Part shown: piece after piece, positions 1 to 6,527 of the stretch
Numbering within the stretch: position 1 is the stretch's first letter
Layout: each line of letters opens with the position of its first letter
Source of the DNA: Kiloniellales bacterium
GTDB lineage: Bacteria; Pseudomonadota; Alphaproteobacteria; Kiloniellales; JAKSDN01
DNA: 8,203 bases
Assembly (NCBI GenBank): GCA_022360075.1
Contig: JAKSDN010001409.1
Location: forward strand, 1 to 8,203
Reading direction: 5' to 3'
Position numbers and translations under genes: made by a program
Notes under the pieces: generated by a model
Seen by the model: only the letters and a program-made list of their open reading frames with translations
Told to the model about the DNA's origin: nothing
The model's database searches: none

Positions 1-995
1 ACCAAGGGGTTGCCGTCGGGGGCGAAGGTAAAGGGGCCGTTGATGACCTTCTTGATGCCGGCCTGGGCCAGCGCCGGATAGCGCGCGAAGGCCATGGAGA
101 GGTTGTCGGCGATGCGGTCGAGATCGTTCTCCAAAAGCTCGGTGTCGAAGTCCGCCGGCGTGCCGTCGAGCGACCAGGGCACGCAGCTCTGCTCGTAGGT
201 GCCGAGCAGGACGCCTTTGCCCTCCTGGCGGAAGTAGCTCTCGCCCTCGAAGTCGATGGCGTGGGTCAGCTCGCGCTCGAGGCCCGACACTTCCGGCAGG
301 TCCTCGGTCAGCAGGTACTGGTGCTCCATCGGCAGCAGCGGCAGGTGGAGACCGACCATGGCGCCGAGCTCGCGCGCCCAGAGGCCGCCAGCGTTGACCA
401 CGATCTCGGCCTTGATGCTGCCCTTCGGCGTGACCACGCGCCAGCCGCCATCGGGCTCGGCCTTCATCTCGACCACCGGGCAATGGCGGTAGACCTCGGC
501 CCCGGCCAGGCGTGCCGCCTTGGCATAGGCCTGGGTGACGCCCGAGGGATCGACGTGGCCGTCGGCCGGATCGTAGAGCACGCCGGTCAGGCCTTTCGGA
601 TCGATCAGCGGGTTGAGATCCTTAAGCTCGTCGGTGGTGACCCACTCCAGGTCGATGCCGAGGTAGCGAGCCTTGGCGCGCTCTGCCTTGAGGAAGTCGA
701 GGCGCTCGGGCGTCGCCGCCATGTAGAGCCCGCCGGTGCGGTGCAGGCCGACGCTCTGGCCGCTGATCCGCTCGATCTCCTCGTAGAGGTTCAGCGTGTA
801 GCCCTGCAGCTTGGCGACGTTGGGGTCGCTGTTGAGCGTGTGCATGCCGCCGGCCGCGTGCCAAGTCGAGCCCGAGGTGAGCTCGGCGCGCTCGAGCAGC
901 ACCACGTCCTTCCAGCCGAGCTTGGTCAGGTGGTAGAGCACGCTGCAACCAACCACCCCGCCGCCGACGACGGCCACCTGCGCATGGGATTTCAT
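1..995 (-). CDS. FAD-dependent oxidoreductase, dimethylglycine/sarcosine dehydrogenase-like (N-terminal 331 residues; 3' end outside window)
   Basis: Seen: the reading frame starts at ATG 995-993, preceded by a GGGAGGAG ribosome binding site about 6 nt upstream, and stays open to the left edge. An N-terminal Rossmann dinucleotide site (VVGGGVVGCS, Gly11/13/16) is followed by an acidic residue ending the second strand (LLERAEL, Glu35) and then SGSTWHAAGG around residues 41-50. Family knowledge: in dimethylglycine dehydrogenase and sarcosine dehydrogenase the His of the TWHAAG motif carries the covalently bound FAD; here it is His46. The motif DPADGHVDPSGVTQAYAKAA and the later NGPFTFAPDGNP also fit this family. 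These enzymes oxidise an N-methyl group. Full-length bacterial members are often about 800 residues, with a C-terminal GcvT-like domain that passes the one-carbon unit to tetrahydrofolate; that part, if present, lies beyond the window. The gene lies downstream of the MttB-family gene on the same strand, which supports a role in methylated-amine breakdown. The precise substrate is not determined. Confidence 0.9.
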   Translation of the reverse strand, partial: MKSHAQVAVVGGGVVGCSVLYHLTKLGWKDVVLLERAELTSGSTWHAAGGMHTLNSDPNVAKLQGYTLNLYEEIERISGQSVGLHRTGGLYMAATPERLDFLKAERAKARYLGIDLEWVTTDELKDLNPLIDPKGLTGVLYDPADGHVDPSGVTQAYAKAARLAGAEVYRHCPVVEMKAEPDGGWRVVTPKGSIKAEIVVNAGGLWARELGAMVGLHLPLLPMEHQYLLTEDLPEVSGLERELTHAIDFEGESYFRQEGKGVLLGTYEQSCVPWSLDGTPADFDTELLENDLDRIADNLSMAFARYPALAQAGIKKVINGPFTFAPDGNPL

Positions 996-1089
996 CGTTT
1001 TCTCCTCCCGGCCGCCCGCCGGCCTGATGCCCCGGTTGTTGGTTCAGGGTGTGCTCCGGAGGGTGAGCTACCTTTTCAACAGCCTCACC

Positions 1090-1117
1090 TTACACACCCC
1101 AATTTACACACCCCCAA
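1090..1117. repeat. Short direct repeat TTACACACCCC
   Basis: TTACACACCCCAA at 1090-1102 is repeated at 1104-1117 with one extra C. The pair lies directly left of the palindromic element, in the leader region of the FAD oxidoreductase gene. It could be a protein-binding repeat or a simple duplication. No matching copy is seen on the right side of the element, so it does not look like a target-site duplication. Confidence 0.5.
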
Positions 1118-1120
1118 ATA

Positions 1121-1203
1121 GTCATTGCCGGGCTTGACCCGGCAATCCATCGAAGTTCGGGTCTCGGACCCCGATGGACCCTCGGGTCAAGCCCGAGGGT
1201 GAC
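1121..1203. repeat. Composite palindromic intergenic element (two inverted 32-nt units, cloverleaf-capable)
   Basis: Seen: 1121-1152 and the reverse complement of 1172-1203 are two copies of one 32-nt unit. Each contains a perfect hairpin with 9-bp arms and a 5-nt loop: arms ATTGCCGGG/CCCGGCAAT (1124-1132/1138-1146) and ACCCTCGGG/CCCGAGGGT (1178-1186/1192-1200). The copies differ at eight positions that form four compensatory base pairs, so both stems stay perfect. In addition GTC (1121-1123) pairs with GAC (1201-1203), CCATCG (1147-1152) pairs with CGATGG (1172-1177), and GGGTC (1159-1163) pairs with GACCC (1167-1171), giving a three-armed cloverleaf. It sits between two minus-strand genes. 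Units with a GGGCTTGACCC core recall dispersed intergenic palindromes of alphaproteobacteria. Roles as a transcription attenuator, RNA processing site or passive repeat are all possible; no U-tract is seen on either strand next to the stems. Confidence 0.85.
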
Positions 1204-1268
1204 AGTGCAGAAGTGAAGTGAAGCGCACCTCGTCGACAGACGACTCTCACTCATGCTCGAAAGCGGCC

Positions 1269-2876
1269 TCAAAAGTCCGTCGGCGCGCCGCCTTCTTCCT
1301 TGCGGCGGGCGACGAAGGCGTCGAGCTCCTCGCGGATCGCCGGATCGAGCGGCGGCGGCTCGTAGGCCTTGAGCATGTCCTTGTAGATCCGGTTGGCGGT
1401 GCCGTAGGCCTCGGGCCGCCCGGCCTCCTCCCAGGACTCGTAGTTGCGCCAGTCGGAGATCAATGGCGTGTAGAAGGCGTTCTTGTAGCGCGCCTGGGTG
1501 TGGGCGGCGCCGAAGAAATGGCCGCCCGGGCCGACCTCGCGCATCGCGTCCAGGGCCAGGCCCGCTTCGTCGGTTTCGAGCGGCATCATGAAGCTCGCCA
1601 CCATTTGCAGCAGGTCGACGTCCAGCACCACCTTCTCGAAGGAGGTCTGTAGGCCACCCTCCATCCAGCCCGCCCCATGCTTGAGGAAGTTGACCCCGCC
1701 CATGATCGCGCCCCAGAGCGAGAAGACGGACTCGTAGGCCGCCTGGGCATCGAGCGTGTTGGCCGCGCAGACGTTGGAAGAGCGGTAGGGCAGCCCGTAG
1801 CGCCGGGCGAGCTGGCCACCGAGAAGAGCCGAGCGCATGTACTCCGGCGTGCCGAAGGCCGGCGCCCCCGACTTCATGTCGACGTTGGAGGTAAAGCCGC
1901 CGTAGATGAAGGGCGCGCCGGGATTGACGAGCTGGGTGAAGACCAGGCCGGCCAGGGCCTCGGCGTTCTGCTGCACGACGGCACCCGCCACCGTCACCGG
2001 GGCCATGGCCCCGGCCAGCGTGAAGGGCGTCAGCACCACGATCTGGTTGCGCCGCGCCATCTCGATGATGCCCTGTAGCATGGGCGTGTCCAGGCGCAGC
2101 GGCGAGCTGCTGTTGATGATGGTGAAGAGGCTGGGCTCGCGCTCGAGCTGCGCGTCCGTGATGCCGCGGGCGATACGCGTGATCTCGAGCGCATCCAGGT
2201 TGCGTTCTCTGCCGAGGGAATAAGCGTTAAAGGCCTTGTCGGAGAGCTTAACGGTGTCGGACAGGCAATCGAGATGGCGAATCGAGGGGTGAATGTCCAC
2301 CGGCTCGACCGGATAGCCGCCGATCAGGTGGATGATGTTGAAGGCCTGGGCCAGCTTCACGAGATCGCGGAAGTCGGTCAGGTTGCCGGGCCGCCGGCCG
2401 CCGTCCCGGTCCGCGCTGTTCGGCGCGCTCGACGCGCAGCAGAAGGCGCACCAGTTCTCGCCGATTTCCACATTGTGGGCCGGGTTGCGGGCATGCAGGG
2501 TGAAGTGGCGCGGCGCCTTGCCGATCATCGACTCGACCAGGCCACGGTCGAAGCGTACGCGGTCGCCATCGGCCGCGACCTCGGCCCCGGCCGCCTTGAG
2601 GATCGACTTGGCCTCCTCGTGGAGGAAATCCATGCCGACCTCCTCGAGGATCTTCAGAGAGGCCAGATGGACCGCCTCGAGCTCGTCCTCGGAGACCACC
2701 GGCACCGGCGGATAGGGATTACGCGGTTGCTGCCAGGCGGGCTGCTCGATTCCGGATGTCCGATCGCCGCTGTCGCGCGCACGCCGGCCGCGCCGGCCCC
2801 CGCCGCGACCCGCGCCCCGTCCGCCGCCCTCGGCCGCGCCCTCGATGCTGACCACTTTCTCCACCACCTCGCTCAC
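1269..2876 (-). CDS. Trimethylamine methyltransferase (MttB/COG5598) family protein, non-pyrrolysine type
   Basis: This is a 535-residue protein, about the usual length or slightly long for the family. Start choice: the GTG at 2876-2874 has a perfect AGGAGG (2883-2888) 6 nt upstream; an in-frame ATG at 2930 has no such site. Seen: a Gly/Arg-rich stretch (residues 17-34), then the family body with WCAFCCASSAP (about 142-152), GRRPGNLTDF, IGGYPVEPVDIHPSIRHLD, GAMAPVTVAGAVVQQNAEA (about 289-307) and NPGAPFIYGGF (318-328). These motifs match the MttB superfamily. Family knowledge: members form a TIM-barrel and move a methyl group from a quaternary or tertiary amine to a corrinoid protein. True MttB proteins read an internal TAG as pyrrolysine; here the frame has no in-frame stop, so this is the branch typified by the glycine betaine methyltransferase MtgB. 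No corrinoid protein or activator gene is visible in the window. Its place beside a dimethylglycine dehydrogenase-like gene and opposite an importer suggests demethylation of an imported methylated amine. The substrate is unknown. Confidence 0.9.
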   Translation of the reverse strand: MSEVVEKVVSIEGAAEGGGRGAGRGGGRRGRRARDSGDRTSGIEQPAWQQPRNPYPPVPVVSEDELEAVHLASLKILEEVGMDFLHEEAKSILKAAGAEVAADGDRVRFDRGLVESMIGKAPRHFTLHARNPAHNVEIGENWCAFCCASSAPNSADRDGGRRPGNLTDFRDLVKLAQAFNIIHLIGGYPVEPVDIHPSIRHLDCLSDTVKLSDKAFNAYSLGRERNLDALEITRIARGITDAQLEREPSLFTIINSSSPLRLDTPMLQGIIEMARRNQIVVLTPFTLAGAMAPVTVAGAVVQQNAEALAGLVFTQLVNPGAPFIYGGFTSNVDMKSGAPAFGTPEYMRSALLGGQLARRYGLPYRSSNVCAANTLDAQAAYESVFSLWGAIMGGVNFLKHGAGWMEGGLQTSFEKVVLDVDLLQMVASFMMPLETDEAGLALDAMREVGPGGHFFGAAHTQARYKNAFYTPLISDWRNYESWEEAGRPEAYGTANRIYKDMLKAYEPPPLDPAIREELDAFVARRKEEGGAPTDF

Positions 2877-2882
2877 CTGGAG

Positions 2883-2888
2883 CCTCCT
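2883..2888 (-). promoter_or_regulatory. Shine-Dalgarno AGGAGG fixing the GTG start of the MttB-family gene
   Basis: On the minus strand AGGAGG is followed by 6 nt and then GTG (2876-2874). This is the best ribosome binding site near the 5' end of this reading frame. It argues against the longer in-frame ATG at 2930, which would add 18 residues of atypical sequence. Confidence 0.85.
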
Positions 2889-3127
2889 GAAACCGTTGTG
2901 GCTCTTCGAGTGAGGTAAGACCAAGTCCACGGGCCCAAGCCGTCACGACTCGACCTTTTCTAAGCCAGTCTCGCCATGTCCGCCGCCGACGGTCCGCGTG
3001 GAAGCGTCCAGGTTTTACAAGTTGCCTGTGGATATCCCGCCTTTCGCAGGTCAAGAAGACGTCGCATAATGTCGACTAGGCCCGCGGAAGGAGCCGTTAG
3101 CCTTTCAGTTTAGAGGCGAAAAACAGC
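2889..3127. promoter_or_regulatory. Divergent control region between the demethylation genes and the importer operon
   Basis: This stretch separates two divergent start codons (2876 on minus, 3143 on plus) and has no convincing gene. It must hold the promoter of the importer operon and probably that of the MttB-family gene. Seen: a plus-strand promoter candidate at 3043-3070 (listed separately) and an 8-bp palindrome GGATATCC at 3030-3037. No convincing minus-strand promoter pair and no long operator dyad were found by eye. The arrangement would allow joint control of uptake and breakdown, but no regulator gene is in the window. Confidence 0.6.
3043..3070 (+). promoter_or_regulatory. Candidate sigma70-type promoter of the importer operon
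   Basis: A -10-like CATAAT (3065-3070, five of six consensus bases) lies 16 bp downstream of TTCGCA (3043-3048, four of six to TTGACA). Transcription would begin near 3077 and leave a leader of about 65 nt before the GTG of the binding-protein gene. The -35 match is weak, so this is a candidate only. Confidence 0.35.
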
Positions 3128-3142
3128 AGGGAGTGTTGGCAC

Positions 3143-4318
3143 GTGAGCAAGAAGAAGAGAGATCCGAAACCGAGCCAGGCGACGCTGCGCTCGGCCAAGG
3201 CATTCAACCGCCGCACCGTCTTGGGCGGCGTGGCGGCAGCGAGCGGTCTGGCGGCGCTCGGCCCCTATATCCTGACCGAGGAAGCCAAGGCGGCATCGGG
3301 CGAGCTGAAGGTCCTGATCTGGACCGGCTACATCCCGCAGTCGATCCGCGACAAATTCGAGGCCGACACCGGCGTCTCGATCAAGGTCACGAACTACGGC
3401 TCGAACGAGGAGCTGCTCAACAAGCTGAAAGCGACCAAGGGCCGCGGCTTCGACGTCATCAGCCCGACCCTGAACCGCAAGCCGCAGTGGGAGCCGCTCG
3501 GCCTGCTGCAGCCCTGGGACATGAACAAGGTCCCGACCGACGCCGTCGAGGCTGCGCTCTTGAAGGCCTCGGTCGACGAGTGGAGCTGGGGCGACGGCAA
3601 CCATCACCTGCCCTACATCTGGGGCACCGAGGCCATGTCCTGGCGCACCGACAAGTGGCAGCGCGACTACAAGGACCTGTCCTACGGCGATCTCTGGGGC
3701 GAGGAGATGAAGGGCGCCGTGCAGGGCCGGCCGCATTCCATGATGGCCGGTATCGGGCTCTATCTCGATCGCGCCGGCAAGCTGCCCTCCAACCGCATGC
3801 TCGACGCCTACAAGGACGAGGACAACATGCGGCGGATCTGGACCGAGATCACCAAGTTCGCGGTCGAGCACAAGCCCTGGATCCGGCAGTTTTGGAACGA
3901 CCACAACACCCAGAAGCAGGGCTACATGCAGAACGGCTGCATCATCGGCCAGACCTGGGACGGCCCGGCCATGGAGCTGAAGAAGGAAGGCAAGCCCGTC
4001 ACCTACATGGCGCCGCAGGAAGGCGCCTTCGCCTGGCTCGACGGCCTGTCGATTCCGATCGGCGCCAAGAACATGGACGCCATCTACGAGTTCCTGAAGG
4101 TGGTGTTCGTCCCGACGGTCGGCGGCATGCTGGGCAACGAGACCGGCTACAACCCGGTCGCGGTCGGCTCGGCCGATCACCTCAACGACGCCTCCAAGAC
4201 CGCGTTCAAGGAAGCCTATCCGGACGACGCCCTCGATCGTCTCTGGTGGTGGCCCGCCGAGCCGGTCTGGTACGCGGCGGCCCGGGCCGAGTTCCGCGAC
4301 AAGTTCGTGGCGGCCTGA
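3143..4318 (+). CDS. PotD-like ABC transporter substrate-binding protein, Tat-exported
   Basis: A 391-residue periplasmic binding protein of the spermidine/putrescine family. The GTG start is supported by AGGGAG (3128-3133), 9 nt upstream. Seen: a basic N-terminus and a twin-arginine motif FNRRTVLGG (residues 21-29), a hydrophobic stretch to about 44 and a likely cleavage near AKA-AS (50/51), so export should be by the Tat route in folded form. The mature protein opens with ELKVLIWTGYIP (54-65), aligning with the NWTEYVP region of E. coli PotD, and later has YGDLWGEEMKG, IGQTWDGPA (Trp272) and FAWLDGLSIP (Trp298, Asp300). From memory of PotD, Trp298/Asp300 match its ligand-contacting Trp255/Asp257, but the PotD acidic contacts Glu36, Asp168 and Glu171 correspond to Gly62, His198 and Met201. 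Polyamine is therefore an unlikely ligand; a betaine-like or other small amine is inferred. First gene of the importer operon; a stable hairpin follows it. Confidence 0.92.
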   Translation: MSKKKRDPKPSQATLRSAKAFNRRTVLGGVAAASGLAALGPYILTEEAKAASGELKVLIWTGYIPQSIRDKFEADTGVSIKVTNYGSNEELLNKLKATKGRGFDVISPTLNRKPQWEPLGLLQPWDMNKVPTDAVEAALLKASVDEWSWGDGNHHLPYIWGTEAMSWRTDKWQRDYKDLSYGDLWGEEMKGAVQGRPHSMMAGIGLYLDRAGKLPSNRMLDAYKDEDNMRRIWTEITKFAVEHKPWIRQFWNDHNTQKQGYMQNGCIIGQTWDGPAMELKKEGKPVTYMAPQEGAFAWLDGLSIPIGAKNMDAIYEFLKVVFVPTVGGMLGNETGYNPVAVGSADHLNDASKTAFKEAYPDDALDRLWWWPAEPVWYAAARAEFRDKFVAA

Positions 4319-4336
4319 CGCCGGCGAAACGGTCAG

Positions 4337-4368
4337 CCCGCGCCCCGGCAGGGAGACCGGGGCGCGGG
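4337..4368 (+). other. Intercistronic 12-bp GC hairpin between binding-protein and ATPase genes
   Basis: A perfect inverted repeat has arms CCCGCGCCCCGG (4337-4348) and CCGGGGCGCGGG (4357-4368) with the 8-nt loop CAGGGAGA. No U-tract follows (the next bases are ACCGCTTCT), so it is not a classic intrinsic terminator. It begins 18 nt after the binding-protein stop codon. In other importers, such stems after the binding-protein gene protect that mRNA from 3' decay and give it an excess over the membrane components; the same role is inferred here. A leaky or factor-assisted terminator is an alternative. Confidence 0.75.
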
Positions 4369-4426
4369 ACCGCTTCTAAATTGTTGAGGTTGAGACCTGG
4401 CTGCTCTCCGGGGGGCTGAACGGGAC

Positions 4427-5518
4427 ATGAGCGCTGATGTCGAGCTCGACCACGTAACCATCCGCTTCGGCGAGTTCACGGCGGTCGACGACGCGAACCT
4501 GCGGATCGAGGAAGGCGAGTTCTTCAGCTTTCTCGGCCCATCCGGCTGCGGCAAGACGACGATCCTGCGCGCCGTCTCCGGTTTTCTCGACCCGACCGAG
4601 GGCGAGGTGCGGATCGGCGGCAAGAACATGTGGGGAATCGGGCCGAACAAGCGCCCGACCGCGCTGATTTTCCAGAACCTCGCGCTCTTCCCGCTGATGT
4701 CGGTGGCCGACAACATCGCCTTCGGCCTGGAAGTGCGCGGGGTCAGCAAGTACGAGCGGCGCAAGCGGGCCGACGAGCTGCTCAACCTGATCGCCCTGCC
4801 CGACCAGGGCGACAAGCTGGTCTCGGAGCTGTCCGGCGGGCAGCGCCAGCGCGTCGCGATCGCCCGCGCCCTGGCGGTCGAGCCCGAGGTCCTGCTGCTC
4901 GACGAGCCGCTGTCGGCGCTCGATCTCAAGCTGCGCCAGCACATGCGCACAGAGCTGCGCGCGATCCAGCAGCGCGTCGGCATCACCTTCATCTACATCA
5001 CCCACGACCAGGGCGAGGCGCTCACCATGTCGGACCGCATCGCCGTCATGAGCGCCGGCATCATCCAGCAGGTCGGCGACGGGGCGTCGATCTACGAAAA
5101 CCCGGCGACCGCCTTCGTCGCCTCCTTCGTGGGCGAGAACAACCCCTTCTACGGCCGGGTGACGCGCGCCGACAACGGCGCGGCCATGGTCGAGACCGGC
5201 TTCGGGCCCTTGCGTGGACGTAACGACCAGGGTCTGCGCGAGGGCGACGAGGCGATCCTCTTCGTCCGCCCGGAGGCCCTTTCCTTGGTCGAACCGGCCG
5301 CGGTCGGCGAGAACGTTCTCGAAAGCGAGGTCCTGAACGAGGAGTTCGAAGGCCACTTCGTGAAGATCTACCTGCGCGGCGACGGGCCGAAGCCGATCGG
5401 CGTCTCGGTCACCAACGACGGCAGCATCCCGCGGCCGGAGATCGGCCAGAAGACGCGCATCGCCTTCGATCCGCGGCGTGCCATGGTGCTGCCGCCCGGA
5501 GAGCTCGCCCATGACTGA
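4427..5518 (+). CDS. PotA-like ABC transporter ATP-binding protein
   Basis: A 363-residue cytoplasmic ATPase that powers the importer. All nucleotide-binding elements are present: Walker A GPSGCGKTT (37-45), Q-loop Gln83 in IFQNLALFP, ABC signature LSGGQ (135-139), Walker B LLLDE (156-160), D-loop SALD (163-166) and switch His193 in YITHDQGEA. After about residue 235 comes the C-terminal regulatory extension with a TOBE-like segment (LFVRPEALSL and following), as in the PotA/CysA/MalK type. The length is normal for PotA-like ATPases. The ATG at 4427 has only a G-rich stretch (about 4410-4415) as a ribosome binding site, weaker than those of its neighbours. The 3' end overlaps the next permease gene by 8 nt, which indicates translational coupling. 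PotA-like ATPases serve many substrates, so this gene does not reveal the ligand. Confidence 0.95.
   Translation: MSADVELDHVTIRFGEFTAVDDANLRIEEGEFFSFLGPSGCGKTTILRAVSGFLDPTEGEVRIGGKNMWGIGPNKRPTALIFQNLALFPLMSVADNIAFGLEVRGVSKYERRKRADELLNLIALPDQGDKLVSELSGGQRQRVAIARALAVEPEVLLLDEPLSALDLKLRQHMRTELRAIQQRVGITFIYITHDQGEALTMSDRIAVMSAGIIQQVGDGASIYENPATAFVASFVGENNPFYGRVTRADNGAAMVETGFGPLRGRNDQGLREGDEAILFVRPEALSLVEPAAVGENVLESEVLNEEFEGHFVKIYLRGDGPKPIGVSVTNDGSIPRPEIGQKTRIAFDPRRAMVLPPGELAHD
5498..5503 (+). promoter_or_regulatory. Shine-Dalgarno GGAGAG inside the ATPase gene, fixing the first permease start
   Basis: GGAGAG lies 7 nt before ATG 5511, inside the last codons of the ATPase gene. It supports 5511 rather than the upstream in-frame ATG at 5478, whose extra 11 residues would be Cys/Pro-rich and unlike a permease start. 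Confidence 0.75.
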
Positions 5519-6527
5519 CTTCATCGGCATCTTCCTGGCCGTGCTGCTCGCGATCCTGATCGCCCCGCACGTCCAGAAGCACGCCGATGCGATCTCGGCG
5601 ACGATCGCGCGCTTCGACTTCGTGCAGCGCAACGGCGTCTTCCTCTCGGCCTATTTCATCCTGGCCGTGGTGGCCTGGACGCTCTTCATGATCGTCCTGC
5701 CGCAGCTCTACATGGTCGACTTCTCGTTCCGCCATAACCTGCTGCCGAACGAGATCGGCGGTCCCAAGGACGTCTACACGCTCGAGCACTACAGCTACCT
5801 GATCTTCGGGCGCCCCGGCGACGAGGAGCTGCTCAACTGGCTGCATCTGCGCGTCTTCGGCCGCACGATCCTGGTGAGCGTCATGATCACGCTGCTGGAC
5901 TTCGCGCTCTGCTATCCCATCGCCTACTACATGGCGCAGGTCGCCAAGGGCGGCGCCGCCCGGCTGCTGCTGCTCTGCCTGATCATCCCCTTCTGGATCA
6001 ACGAGGTCCTGCGCGCCTTTGCGTTCAAGATCCTGTTCGGCACCGGCGGCGTGATCAACGCGGCCCTGGTTGGAATGGGCATCATCGACGATGCCAGCCG
6101 AATCGACTTCCTCGGTGCCGACGTCGGGCTCTACGCCGGGCTGAGCTACGCCTTCATCCTCCTGATGATCTTCCCGATCTACAACGCGGTCGAGAGCCTG
6201 GACCACAACCAGATCGAGGCCGCCCGAGACCTCGGCGCGCCCTGGTGGCGCATCCATTTCCGGGTCGTCATGCCGCACGCCAAGCCGGGCATCGCCTCGG
6301 GCTGCACGATGGTCTTCATGCTCTGCGCCGGCTCGCTCGCTGCGCCGCAGATCCTCGGCGGGCCCAGCAGCCTCTGGTTCACGCAGATCATCTACCAATG
6401 GTTCAACACCGGCGGCAATTGGCCGCGCGGCTCCGCCTACGCCTTCGTGCTGTTGATCTCCTGCATCATCTTCGTGATGGCCGTGATGCGCGTCTTCAAG
6501 GTCCGCTTCGGGGAGATCGCGAAATGA
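5511..6527 (+). CDS. PotB-like ABC transporter permease with extra N-terminal segment
   Basis: A 338-residue inner-membrane permease. Seen: hydrophobic segments at about 4-19, 45-69, 118-145, 149-176, 204-230, 258-285 and 310-330. The motif PFWINEVLRAFAF (160-172) is typical of the PotB/PotC group. The cytoplasmic EAA loop reads IEAARDLGAPWWRIHFRVV (EAA at 236-238) followed by MPHAKPG, the contact to the ATPase. The first hydrophobic segment precedes the usual six, and about 40 residues stand before the normal first helix, making it longer than E. coli PotB (about 275-285 residues). The start codon lies within the ATPase gene (8-nt overlap), and the stop overlaps the next permease start as ATGA. 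It pairs with the following permease to form the membrane channel. Confidence 0.92.
   Translation: MTDFIGIFLAVLLAILIAPHVQKHADAISATIARFDFVQRNGVFLSAYFILAVVAWTLFMIVLPQLYMVDFSFRHNLLPNEIGGPKDVYTLEHYSYLIFGRPGDEELLNWLHLRVFGRTILVSVMITLLDFALCYPIAYYMAQVAKGGAARLLLLCLIIPFWINEVLRAFAFKILFGTGGVINAALVGMGIIDDASRIDFLGADVGLYAGLSYAFILLMIFPIYNAVESLDHNQIEAARDLGAPWWRIHFRVVMPHAKPGIASGCTMVFMLCAGSLAAPQILGGPSSLWFTQIIYQWFNTGGNWPRGSAYAFVLLISCIIFVMAVMRVFKVRFGEIAK

Noticed and set aside
1010..1024. Small GGCCG/CGGCC hairpin just upstream of the flavoenzyme ribosome binding site
   Set aside because: Only 5 bp in a GC-rich stretch, expected by chance; no sign of a riboswitch or attenuator around it.
261..1121. Long plus-strand open frame of 286 codons opposite the flavoenzyme gene
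   Set aside because: It is an antisense shadow: the minus strand encodes a clear FAD-binding protein with family motifs, and open antisense frames are common in GC-rich DNA.
1210..1223. AAGTG tandem repeat right of the palindromic element
   Set aside because: Two and a half copies of a 5-mer is too little to call a repeat array or a target-site duplication.
2877..2930. Longer MttB-family protein starting at ATG 2930
   Set aside because: GTG 2876 has a perfect AGGAGG at ideal distance, whereas 2930 has none; the extra residues overlay the ribosome binding site and control region.
3030..3037. GGATATCC palindrome as an operator
   Set aside because: An 8-bp perfect palindrome without conserved flanks or a known regulator is not enough evidence.
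3110..4180. Minus-strand open frame of 356 codons opposite the binding-protein gene
   Set aside because: It lacks recognisable motifs and is explained by third-position G/C bias of the well-supported plus-strand gene.
4376..5632. Minus-strand open frame of 418 codons opposite the ATPase gene
   Set aside because: The plus strand has every ABC ATPase motif in one frame; the antisense frame has none and low-complexity composition.
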